From NCBI GenBank assembly GCA_017468865.1, contig JAFUHM010000063.1:1-55410 (forward strand): 55,410 nucleotides of DNA, in the 5' to 3' direction. Source of the stretch: Oscillospiraceae bacterium (GTDB taxonomy: Bacteria; Bacillota; Clostridia; Oscillospirales; Ruminococcaceae). The translations under genes and the position numbers were made by a program. This document shows positions 1-6,143 of this stretch, one piece after another. The number at the start of each line of letters is the position of its first letter. Position 1 is the stretch's first letter. Under the pieces are notes generated by a model. It worked only from the letters and a program-made list of their open reading frames with translations. It had not been told where the DNA came from and did not search any database.

Positions 1-1
1 A

Positions 2-349
2 TACGGCAGGACGGAAGAACACTACCAATGTGAAGACTGTGGTAATTGTCCACACAAGGAAAAGTGCTGCAAATGCAAAGGCAACAGGATAATACATCTT
101 AATGAGGAATTGAGCCGTTTTCATCGTGAAGTTCTGGAAAACCTCAATTGTATTCATGGTGCATTGCTTCGTATGAACAGGAGCATCCAGTCTGAAGGTG
201 CAAATGGTATTATCAAGTGGAACAGGTCATATACCCGTGCTCGCAGAAGAGGATTAAAAGCATTAAATCTTGAGATCGGTCTGATTTCTTGTGGATTTAA
301 TCTTCACAAGTATCATTTGAAGAAAAGTCAAGTAAAAATTCCCGCCTGA
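2..349 (+). CDS. IS1182-like transposase, C-terminal part (5' end cut by window edge)
   Basis: An open frame runs from base 2 to the stop at 347-349 without a start, so the gene enters from outside the window. The 115 visible residues begin with a Cys-rich block (YQCEDCGNCPHKEKC followed by CKCKGNR) and end with RSIQSEGANG, then an Arg-rich helix and NLHKYHLK. This order (Cys-rich knuckle, 'RSIQ.EG..G.IK', 'RRGL', 'NL.KYH.K') is what I know from the C-terminus of IS1182-family DDE transposases. The last catalytic Glu would be the E of SIQSEG. Nothing else of the insertion sequence is visible, and its right terminal repeat is not obvious before the hairpin at 450-490. It is intact as far as seen; activity cannot be judged. 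Confidence 0.8.
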   Translation, partial: YGRTEEHYQCEDCGNCPHKEKCCKCKGNRIIHLNEELSRFHREVLENLNCIHGALLRMNRSIQSEGANGIIKWNRSYTRARRRGLKALNLEIGLISCGFNLHKYHLKKSQVKIPA

Positions 350-449
350 GTCCGAAAAAATTATATCACTATTTATCGGCAAAAAAAGGTTTTTCTGCCG
401 GTGTGTTTTCTGTACCCTGATTTGGGTAGTTGTTCTGCTTTTTATGTTA

Positions 450-490
450 AAAAACCGAGATGGCCAATTTTTTAGTCCATCTCGGTTTTT
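450..490. terminator. Bidirectional intrinsic terminator
   Basis: A 14-bp inverted repeat (AAAAACCGAGATGG / CCATCTCGGTTTTT) has A-runs on one side and T-runs on the other. It lies between the end of the transposase and the converging SPFH gene and can stop transcription from both. Confidence 0.8.
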
Positions 491-543
491 ATTCAGGCTT
501 TTTTTACAGCGCCCCTGTCTTTCATATCTTGCCCGTGGTTATC

Positions 544-1446
544 TTACTGAGCGGTCTGTTCCTCACCGTTTATGCTGATGAGCATATCCGTGCTGTCGCC
601 TGCCACCATCCTGGGATACTGACCGTCCCATTTCTCGATGGACTTGTTACGGAGCACTTCATCCGTGAGGGACTGCGCTATCTTCCTGTTTGCCTCTGCC
701 TCGGCATCCGCCTTGACCTTTATAGCCTCAGCCTCTGCGGTAGCCTTCGCCCTGATGGCATCTGCCTCCGCCTTTGCGGCGATGGTGCGCTCGGAAGCGG
801 CAGCCTCAGCTTCGATGACTCTCTGCTCCTTCTCGGTATTCGCCTTGATCTTGTTCTGCTCCGCTACCTGCTTTGCCTCGATAGCCGCATTGTATTCTGC
901 GGAGAAGTCGAAGTTGGTGATGTTGAGCTCATCCACGATAAGGCCGTATTCCGACACCTTTGCGGTCAGGGCATCGTGTATCTCGATACTTACCGCACTT
1001 CTCTGGGTGATGAGCTGTTCAGCACTGTACTTTGCCATTACTGCCTTGGTAGCTTCATGTACGGCAGGTGAGAGTATCTTGTCCACATAGCCGTTGCCGA
1101 GGGTCTTGTACACATCTGCGGACTGCTCTGCGGAAAGGTGGTAGTTTACCGCAAGGCTCGAAGCCACCGTCTGCATATCCTTGCTGACTGCCGAAGTCTC
1201 CACTTCGCTCTTCTGTATCTGGTTGTCCATTATCTCCACACGGGTGACAAAGGGCGCCTTGAAGTGCATACCGTCCGCAAAGGTTTCTCCCGTCACCTTG
1301 CCGAGGGTGACTATTACTCCCGTATATCCCGAGGGAACGACCGTGATGCAGTTCCTGACGAGTATGGATACGATGATGAGCAGCACCACCGTGATGACGA
1401 TGCCCCTTACCTTTGCTCCCGCACCTTTTTTCTCTTTCTGTTCCAT
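544..1446 (-). CDS. SPFH/prohibitin-family membrane protein
   Basis: A 300-residue protein. It has a short basic, Lys/Gly-rich N-terminus, one membrane helix (about residues 13-30), an SPFH/band-7 domain (about 35-190, with the start VPSGYTGVIVTLGKV) and a long Ala/Glu/Lys coiled coil (about 190-265) made of EAEA.A.R-like repeats. SPFH proteins form membrane-associated oligomeric rings and organise membrane microdomains; the partner here is unknown. The start is supported by AAAGGAGAA upstream of the ATG. The gene has its own promoter (1577-1606) and a hairpin-rich leader of about 130 nt. It is a different branch from the NfeD-linked SPFH protein at 52047-53000, being prohibitin-like in layout. 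Confident in family, not in role. Confidence 0.9.
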   Translation of the reverse strand: MEQKEKKGAGAKVRGIVITVVLLIIVSILVRNCITVVPSGYTGVIVTLGKVTGETFADGMHFKAPFVTRVEIMDNQIQKSEVETSAVSKDMQTVASSLAVNYHLSAEQSADVYKTLGNGYVDKILSPAVHEATKAVMAKYSAEQLITQRSAVSIEIHDALTAKVSEYGLIVDELNITNFDFSAEYNAAIEAKQVAEQNKIKANTEKEQRVIEAEAAASERTIAAKAEADAIRAKATAEAEAIKVKADAEAEANRKIAQSLTDEVLRNKSIEKWDGQYPRMVAGDSTDMLISINGEEQTAQ

Positions 1447-1494
1447 TTCAATTCTCCTTTATGTCGTGGATCTTTCCCTGCGCCCCTTCCCATG

Positions 1495-1570
1495 AACGCA
1501 CGGCATATAGCGGCGGCAGGCATATGCTTGCCGATATTCCGGCAGGGACTGTCCCCTGTCGGTCATCGCC
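1495..1570 (-). ncRNA. Hairpin-rich 5' leader, possible divergent copy of the repeated leader RNA
   Basis: On the minus strand the leader of the SPFH gene opens with GAGGCGATGACC, then a CAGGG/CCCTG hairpin, then AATATCGGCAAGC and a GGCAAGC/GCCTGCC-type hairpin. The 13-nt block AATATCGGCAAGC is identical to one in the leader element at 17071-17212, and the hairpin order is similar. The first domain is much shorter than in the other copies, so kinship is an inference. Confidence 0.4.
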
Positions 1571-1576
1571 TCATTG

Positions 1577-1606
1577 ATTATACCATAAGGTCTGAAAAAA
1601 AATCAA
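1577..1606 (-). promoter_or_regulatory. Promoter of the SPFH gene
   Basis: Minus-strand TTGATT (1601-1606), 18-bp spacer, TATAAT (1577-1582). Transcription would start near 1570, just before the hairpin leader. Confidence 0.7.
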
Positions 1607-1639
1607 TAGCTTTGGTGAATTTCTAATGTATTTCTATTG

Positions 1640-2175
1640 AGAGGCAGGCTGAGCCTGCACCCCATTCGTTCATTCATTTGCATCGGACATATTCAACACG
1701 GCTCGACCGGCAGGCGGTGCCTGCACCCGTTTCGTTGATTTATTTGCATCGGACATATTCAACACGGCTCGACCGATTGAAAATAACAAACGCAAAAGGA
1801 TAATGGGCTGTACACACCGTATCATATTTATGACATATAAGACTTTGTTCTTGATTTGAAAAAAAGGGACGGCTTGTGTTCCTGCTTCCATAGGAGCAAA
1901 GGGACAACCAAAAGGGAAGGGGGAAAAATAAAATCCGTCAAAAAATCGGGCTTTCCCCCTTCCCTTATGGTTTTCCCTCTGCACTCTCTTTCCATTACCC
2001 TTCCCCCTTCCCGATTTTTTCTCTTAATGATTATCTTTTTGACGCATTATTAAGAACCTTTTCTTTGCTGGTGTATTCATTATGTTTTCTCTATATCGCT
2101 AAATGGTCGAGCCTTATAAAGACCGCCCAATCCAAATAAATCAACGAAATGGCTGTCGGCACTGCCGACACGCCA
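1640..2175. repeat. Composite intergenic repeat island 1 (R1-R1-R2-R1)
   Basis: Two tandem R1 units (about 1642-1705 and 1706-1775) each carry a GC-rich mini-palindrome such as GCAGGCTGAGCCTGC, then CCCATTCGTTCATT and end in CAACACGGCTCGACCG. An R2 unit (about 1880-2050) contains TCGGGCTTTCCCCCTTCCC and a long hairpin. A reversed R1 unit (about 2100-2175) follows. The same units recur near 29.0-29.7, 34.1-34.6 and 54.8-55.4 kb. No plausible gene is seen between 1447 and 2302; the small ORFs here repeat wherever R2 repeats. Confidence 0.85.
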
Positions 2176-2234
2176 AATTCGGGCGGGGATTTTGGGGGAG
2201 GATTTGGTTATTCCTACAAATATTTCCAATCCCC

Positions 2235-2263
2235 TTGACAAGCGGAAATATTTATGGTAAAAT
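2235..2263 (+). promoter_or_regulatory. Promoter of the tRNA-Gln genes
   Basis: TTGACA (2235-2240), 17-bp spacer, TAAAAT (2258-2263), about 40 bp before the first tRNA. Confidence 0.75.
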
Positions 2264-2302
2264 ATTCAAGTCGTTGAAGGCGAGGGCAATGGACGATGTC
2301 GC

Positions 2303-2374
2303 TGGGATATAGCCAAGCGGTAAGGCAACGGACTTTGACTCCGTCATTCGCCGGTTCAAATCCGGCTATCCCAA
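2303..2374 (+). tRNA. tRNA-Gln (anticodon TTG)
   Basis: Full cloverleaf: acceptor TGGGATA pairs with TATCCCA, anticodon loop CTTTGAC inside stem CGGA/TCCG, T-arm GGTTCAAATCC, discriminator A at 2374. CCA is encoded at 2375-2377. Confidence 0.95.
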
Positions 2375-2380
2375 CCATGA

Positions 2381-2453
2381 TGGGATGTAGCCAAGTGGTA
2401 AGGCACCTGACTCTGACTCAGGCATTTCCGGGGTTCGAATCCCTGCATCCCAA
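2381..2453 (+). tRNA. tRNA-Gln (anticodon CTG)
   Basis: Acceptor TGGGATG pairs with CATCCCA, anticodon loop CTCTGAC in stem CCTGA/TCAGG, T-arm GGGTTCGAATCCC, discriminator A at 2453 and encoded CCA at 2454-2456. It follows the TTG isoacceptor by a few bases and shares its promoter. Confidence 0.95.
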
Positions 2454-2460
2454 CCATCAT

Positions 2461-2486
2461 GACCCGTTCCCCGGAACGGGTCTTTT
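2461..2486 (+). terminator. Intrinsic terminator after the tRNA pair
   Basis: GACCCGTTCC-CC-GGAACGGGTC followed by TTTT. It sits between the tRNAs and the synthetase start, so the synthetase is read either by read-through or from an unseen start. Confidence 0.8.
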
Positions 2487-2512
2487 ACATAAATGATACG
2501 GAGGGCCGCATT

Positions 2513-3829
2513 ATGAGGACTGTAAGCGGAAACACTTTGATAAAAGAATTCGATGTGGAGGCGGCTAAGGCTGCGGTGGGCAGCGAAGTTACCATATCCG
2601 CCACCGTGCATAAGGTCAATGACATGGGCGCATTTGCATTCGTTCATCTGCGCACCGCAAGATATGTGATACAGACAGTATACGCTCCCGACAGCTGCAA
2701 GGGCAGTCTGGAGGGGATAAAGGAAGGCTGCTTTGTAAAGGCGACGGGCATCGTGCGCACGGAGGAGCGTTCCAAGACAGGCATAGAGATAGCACTTACC
2801 TCTATCGAGCTGCTGCACGCACCCGGATATGACTATCCCCTGCACGTCAGCAAGTGGAAGCTGGGCTGCTCCCTGGACGTGAACCTGGACAACCGCAGCG
2901 TGGCGCTGAGAAACCCTGCGGAGAGGGCTGTATTCAAGTTCCAGGAGGGCGTGGTGTCCGCTTTCAGGCAGTTCATGCTGGACAATGACTTCACCGAGAT
3001 ACATACTCCCAAGATCGTGGCACAGGGCGCAGAGGGCGGCGCAAACATATTCCGCCTCGAATACTTCGACAAGGATGCGTTCCTCAACCAGTCGCCCCAG
3101 TTCTACAAGCAGGCTGCTGTGGCATTCTTCGACAGGGTGTTTGAGATAGCGCCTGTTTACCGTGCGGAGAAACATTCCACTTCACGTCACCTCAATGAAT
3201 ACATAGGCCTTGACTTCGAGATGGGCTTTATCAACGATATGTACGATGTAATGGACATGGAGACTGCCATGCTCCGCTACATGATTGGATACCTGAAGGA
3301 GAACTATGCGCAGGAGATACGCATCCTGGGTGCGGACATCCCCGAGGTGGGCGAGATCCCCGCAATCAAGTTTGAGGATGCGGTGACACTTATCAAGGGC
3401 AGCAAGGCTAAGAACAAGTTTGACCTGGAGCCCGAGGATGAGGTATTCCTCTGCAACTGGGCAAAGGAGAACTACGGCACGGAGTTCATCTTCGTAACCA
3501 ACTTCCCTGCTTCAAAGCCTCCCTTCTACGCTATGAACGACAAGGAAGACCCCCGCACAGCCTGCAAGTTCGACCTGCTTTTCAGGGGACTGGAGATCAC
3601 AACGGGCGGTCAGCGTATCCACGACTACAACGAGCAGCTTGAAAAGATGAAGGCGCAGGGGCTTGACCCGAATGACTTCGTTTACTATCTGGAGAGCCAC
3701 AAGTACGGTCTTCCTCCTCACGGCGGTCTGGGCATAGGTCTGGAGCGTCTGGTGATGAAGCTGCTGGGGCTCCAGAACGTGCGACAGGCATCCATGTTCC
3801 CCAGAGACATCGCAAGACTTACTCCGTGA
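2513..3829 (+). CDS. aspS: Archaeal/eukaryal-type aspartyl-tRNA synthetase, probably non-discriminating
   Basis: 438 residues, much shorter than the roughly 590-residue bacterial AspRS because it lacks the bacterial insertion domain. It has an N-terminal OB fold (about 20-110) and a class II catalytic core with motif 2 around IAPVYRAEKHSTSRH and motif 3 GLGIGLERLVMKLLG. The OB fold carries His33 where archaeal enzymes specific for tRNA-Asp are known to carry Trp; His there is associated with enzymes that also charge tRNA-Asn, so Asp-tRNA-Asn made here would need GatCAB. The start is placed at 2513, after GGAGGG, because the longer frame to 2459 would run through the tRNA terminator. Asparaginyl-tRNA synthetase was considered, but the overall match is to AspRS. 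Specificity is inferred from one residue. Confidence 0.85.
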   Translation: MRTVSGNTLIKEFDVEAAKAAVGSEVTISATVHKVNDMGAFAFVHLRTARYVIQTVYAPDSCKGSLEGIKEGCFVKATGIVRTEERSKTGIEIALTSIELLHAPGYDYPLHVSKWKLGCSLDVNLDNRSVALRNPAERAVFKFQEGVVSAFRQFMLDNDFTEIHTPKIVAQGAEGGANIFRLEYFDKDAFLNQSPQFYKQAAVAFFDRVFEIAPVYRAEKHSTSRHLNEYIGLDFEMGFINDMYDVMDMETAMLRYMIGYLKENYAQEIRILGADIPEVGEIPAIKFEDAVTLIKGSKAKNKFDLEPEDEVFLCNWAKENYGTEFIFVTNFPASKPPFYAMNDKEDPRTACKFDLLFRGLEITTGGQRIHDYNEQLEKMKAQGLDPNDFVYYLESHKYGLPPHGGLGIGLERLVMKLLGLQNVRQASMFPRDIARLTP

Positions 3830-3845
3830 TGATACGGCAGATGCG

Positions 3846-3872
3846 ACACGGTGCGAAAGCACCGTGTTTTTT
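3846..3872 (+). terminator. Intrinsic terminator after aspS
   Basis: ACACGGTGC-GAAA-GCACCGTGT followed by a run of T. Confidence 0.85.
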
Positions 3873-3965
3873 ATGGGCGGATGATGAATTGCACAAAAGG
3901 GAGAGCATGGCAGACAGGATATTTGTGTCTTAGGGAGAATATGGGGCAGGCTTTCCCCTGCGGAC

Positions 3966-3994
3966 TTGACAAAGGGGGCGAAAGATGATAATAT
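3966..3994 (+). promoter_or_regulatory. Promoter of the ZIP transporter gene
   Basis: TTGACA (3966-3971), 17-bp spacer, TAATAT (3989-3994). The leader to the ATG would be about 115 nt and includes the palindrome at 4062-4077. Confidence 0.7.
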
Positions 3995-4061
3995 GTTCAT
4001 ATAATCAAGGTTGAAGGCTGATATGGATGCAGTTATCTGAAACTTCATTTTTACGGCAGTA

Positions 4062-4077
4062 GTTAGCATATGCTAAC
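4062..4077. promoter_or_regulatory. Perfect 16-bp palindrome, candidate metal-regulator operator
   Basis: GTTAGCATATGCTAAC is a perfect dyad 40 bp before the start of a metal transporter gene. TTAG...CTAA half-sites are typical of DtxR/IdeR-type metalloregulator boxes, but the match is loose and no regulator is encoded nearby. Confidence 0.5.
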
Positions 4078-4116
4078 CATACCGATAATATAAAAATTTT
4101 CTTAGGAGATGATGAT

Positions 4117-4899
4117 ATGGATATGAAAGTAGTATACGGCGTACTGATCCCGTTTATCGGGACTTCGCTGGGTGCGGCGTGCGTATTCTTCATGAAGGAC
4201 ACGTTCTCAAAGACGGTGCAGAGGATACTGGAGGGATTTGCGGCAGGCGTGATGGTCGCCGCATCGGTGTGGAGCCTGCTCATCCCGTCGCTCGAACAGT
4301 CGGAGCATATGGGGAAGCTGTCCTTTATCCCTGCGGCGGTGGGCTTTCTGGCAGGTATATTCTTCCTGCTGATACTGGATAACGTGATACCGCATCTGCA
4401 CATGGGGAGCGAGACTGCGGAGGGACCTCAAACGAAGCTGAAGAAGACGACGATGCTGGTGCTTGCCGTCACACTTCACAACATACCCGAGGGAATGGCC
4501 GTGGGCGTGGTGCTTGCGGGATTTATGGCGGACAGCAGCAAGATCTCATACACGGGCGCACTCGCACTGGCGCTGGGCATTGCGATACAGAACTTCCCCG
4601 AGGGAGCGATAATCTCCATGCCGCTCAGGGCGGAGAAGGTGAGCAGGAGGCGCTCCTTCTGCTATGGCGTGCTGTCGGGCATAGTAGAGCCTGTGGGTGC
4701 AGTGGTGACGATACTTGCCGCCTCGCTGGTGGTGCCTCTGCTGCCCTACCTGCTCTCCTTTGCGGCAGGGGCTATGATGTATGTGGTAGTGGAGGAACTG
4801 ATACCCGAGATATCCGAGGGTGAACACAGCAACGTGGGCACCATCGCATTCTCCCTGGGGTTCGTGCTGATGATGGTGCTTGACGTGGCACTGGGATGA
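4117..4899 (+). CDS. ZIP-family divalent metal transporter
   Basis: 260 residues with about eight membrane helices. The ZIP signatures are present: HNIPEG at 121-126 in the fourth helix and NFPEG at about 158-162 in the fifth, the paired His/Glu metal site of the GufA/ZupT-like branch that carries zinc and sometimes manganese or iron across the cytoplasmic membrane. A hydrophilic loop (about 93-110) with HLH lies before the metal-site helices, as in the family. Start after TTAGGAGAT. It is monocistronic, with its own promoter and terminator and a dyad in the leader that may be a metal-regulated operator. Metal preference cannot be read from sequence. Confidence 0.93.
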   Translation: MDMKVVYGVLIPFIGTSLGAACVFFMKDTFSKTVQRILEGFAAGVMVAASVWSLLIPSLEQSEHMGKLSFIPAAVGFLAGIFFLLILDNVIPHLHMGSETAEGPQTKLKKTTMLVLAVTLHNIPEGMAVGVVLAGFMADSSKISYTGALALALGIAIQNFPEGAIISMPLRAEKVSRRRSFCYGVLSGIVEPVGAVVTILAASLVVPLLPYLLSFAAGAMMYVVVEELIPEISEGEHSNVGTIAFSLGFVLMMVLDVALG

Positions 4900-4915
4900 G
4901 CATACACAGATACGC

Positions 4916-4946
4916 AAAAAGGTCGGGATTAATTCCCGGCCTTTTT
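4916..4946 (+). terminator. Intrinsic terminator after the ZIP gene
   Basis: GGTCGGGA-TTAA-TTCCCGGCC flanked by AAAAA and TTTTT. Confidence 0.85.
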
Positions 4947-5021
4947 ACTTTGGAGAAATATTTAAGGAGAAGATAATGAAGATAACGTTTTTTAAACGGG
5001 AGAGATCTGCTCTGCCCGCAG

Positions 5022-5045
5022 GTCGGGGAATTGCCCGACTTTTTT
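5022..5045 (+). terminator. Second plus-strand hairpin with T-run
   Basis: GTCGGG-GAATTG-CCCGAC then TTTTTT. It may be a back-up terminator for the ZIP gene. The short frame overlapping it (start 4977) has an SD-like AAGGAGA but runs straight through this hairpin and is not called. Confidence 0.7.
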
Positions 5046-5072
5046 ATTTAAACGAAGTTCGGACGGCGGTCA

Positions 5073-5153
5073 TCAGCCGAACGCTTCGACAAGTGCGTAT
5101 ATCCCTAAACCTGCTACCGTAGTGCCAAGTGTGAGACCTATAAGTGTCAGCAT
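5073..5153 (-). CDS. 26-residue hydrophobic small protein
   Basis: A very short frame with a textbook SD (GGAGGT, 6 nt before ATG). The peptide starts MLTLIGLTLGTTV and ends YALVEAFG. It is almost entirely apolar with one Glu near the end, enough for one membrane span. I do not recognise it. It lies directly downstream of the structured leader at 5186-5325, in the same relation that leader has to the CNNM transporter gene (17040) and ybaB (46085). This makes a translated product more likely than chance. It may be co-transcribed with the acidic peptide gene at 5368-5568. A small membrane subunit or a toxin-like peptide are both possible. Confidence 0.6.
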   Translation of the reverse strand: MLTLIGLTLGTTVAGLGIYALVEAFG

Positions 5154-5185
5154 ATTTACCTCCGAAACATCTGATTGATCTTGTT

Positions 5186-5325
5186 CAAAGCTTGCTTTTA
5201 ACAAGCAAGCGTGAGCCGTAGGCTCACTTCCGTTCAGTGGGGGATTGAACCCCCACTGAACGGTAACATGGCACCCATGCCACCGCAATGGCATGAGCTG
5301 CCATTAGAGGCGGGGGACATGGCTT
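5186..5325 (-). ncRNA. Structured leader RNA element, copy A
   Basis: Minus-strand order: CATG, the conserved CCCCCGCCTCTAA, a hairpin AATGGCA-GCTCA-TGCCATT, TGGCATG (which can pair instead with CATGCCA), a closing CATG, then three hairpins: CCGTTCAGTGGGGG with its complement, GTGAGCC-TAC-GGCTCAC, and GCTTGC.../GCAAGC followed by TTTG. It ends about 30 nt before the start of the 26-residue peptide. Stems match copies B and C by pairing, not by base identity. Confidence 0.75.
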
Positions 5326-5367
5326 GCGGTTATATCACGGACGGAGATCTGCTCCGCCCATATGGGC

Positions 5368-5568
5368 TTATTCGTCCTCTGAGGGATCTATGAGACAGTC
5401 TGCGGATATGCCGCCTGCCGCCATTTCAAGGAGATCGTCGTCAAGTATCTCTATGTCATCTGCGATGCCGTACTTTGCGAGGATCCCGTCTGCAATGTCC
5501 CTAAGTTCATGGTCATCCTCAAAATCCAGATATGCGAACATCTCGGTGAGATATCTTTCAGTTGTCAT
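5368..5568 (-). CDS. Small acidic peptide with a double-glycine leader-like motif (RiPP-precursor-like)
   Basis: 66 residues starting MTTERYLTEMFAYLDF, placed after a strong AAAGGAGG; a longer frame to 5604 exists but its start has no SD. The chain is strongly acidic. Near the end it reads LDDDLLEMAAGG, then ISADCLIDPSEDE. A [DE]-rich helix ending L..[VAM]AGG is the shape of leader peptides cleaved by C39-type bacteriocin transporters (Nif11/NHLP and two-peptide bacteriocin leaders). The residual core would be 13 residues with one Cys. No modifying enzyme, protease or ABC exporter is in the window, so this is a resemblance only. The gene reads toward the leader RNA and the 26-residue peptide, and diverges from the phage-type cassette. 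Confidence 0.6.
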   Translation of the reverse strand: MTTERYLTEMFAYLDFEDDHELRDIADGILAKYGIADDIEILDDDLLEMAAGGISADCLIDPSEDE

Positions 5569-5641
5569 AAGCTCAGCCTCCTTTGTGTTTTGCTCTTTGT
5601 ACATTTAACCGACGGGAAAAGAAAAAAGGACAAAAAAACAT

Positions 5642-5662
5642 GAAAAATATACGATATTTTTC
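5642..5662. promoter_or_regulatory. 21-bp perfect palindrome in the divergent control region
   Basis: GAAAAATAT-ACG-ATATTTTTC lies between the acidic peptide gene and the phage-type cassette. It could be an operator or a hairpin in either leader. Confidence 0.45.
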
Positions 5663-5701
5663 GGGGCGGGCTTTTTGCACAAGGTAAAGTTACATCTTTT
5701 G

Positions 5702-5737
5702 GGGAATTTGACGAAAATTCACAAAATTGAAATTCCC
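5702..5737. promoter_or_regulatory. Inverted repeat abutting the cassette promoter
   Basis: GGGAATTT (5702-5709) and AAATTCCC (5730-5737) are 8-bp arms separated by 20 bp. The right arm ends 2 bp before the -35 box, a place where a repressor or activator could act. Confidence 0.45.
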
Positions 5738-5739
5738 TC

Positions 5740-5768
5740 TTGACAGGAACTTTGAAATATGCTATCAT
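5740..5768 (+). promoter_or_regulatory. Strong promoter of the phage-type cassette
   Basis: TTGACA (5740-5745), 17-bp spacer, TATCAT (5763-5768). The predicted transcript starts about 45 nt before the terminase small-subunit gene. Confidence 0.75.
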
Positions 5769-5819
5769 ATACTCACAGTCGAACGTAACACTAAAAAGGA
5801 ACTTACAGGAGGGATGTGC

Positions 5820-6143
5820 ATGAGGCAGCCTACAAAGAAGAATTTGCTGGAGCAGCTTTCAGCTGCGGCGTTTGCGGATCTGGGAAGGATCTGTACGGTG
5901 GAGACGGATGGGGATATGCAGGCGATACATATCAAGGATACCTCAGAACTTACAAAACCCGAACGTCTGGCACTGTGTCAGATAAAGGCGGGGACAAGGG
6001 GCATAGAGGTGAAGCTCTACGACAAGCTAAAGGCGATAGAGATGATCGCACGGCTGACGGGGCTGTTTGAGCCGGGGGATGAAAACGAGGAGCTCAGGCG
6101 CCTGTTTGACGAACTGGCGGAAAGGGATACGGACAGGGACTGA
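5820..6143 (+). CDS. Phage terminase small subunit (putative)
   Basis: 107 residues. The start at 5820 follows ACAGGAGGG by 6 nt; the upstream in-frame ATG at 5814 touches the SD and the much longer frame begins before the promoter. A Lys/Gln-rich N-terminal region is followed by a basic middle (LYDKLKAIEMIARLTGLF) and an acidic C-terminus (DENEELRRLFDELAERDTD). The motif LYDKLKA...LA/LTGLF and the position directly before the large terminase are what terminase small subunits of the Terminase_2 type show; these bind the packaging site and present DNA to the motor. The stop overlaps the next ATG (TGATG). The family call rests mainly on synteny and this motif. Confidence 0.75.
   Translation: MRQPTKKNLLEQLSAAAFADLGRICTVETDGDMQAIHIKDTSELTKPERLALCQIKAGTRGIEVKLYDKLKAIEMIARLTGLFEPGDENEELRRLFDELAERDTDRD

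Noticed and set aside
4977..5122. Short plus-strand ORF after the ZIP gene with AAGGAGA ahead
   Set aside because: The frame runs through an intrinsic terminator at 5022-5045 and the peptide has no recognisable character.
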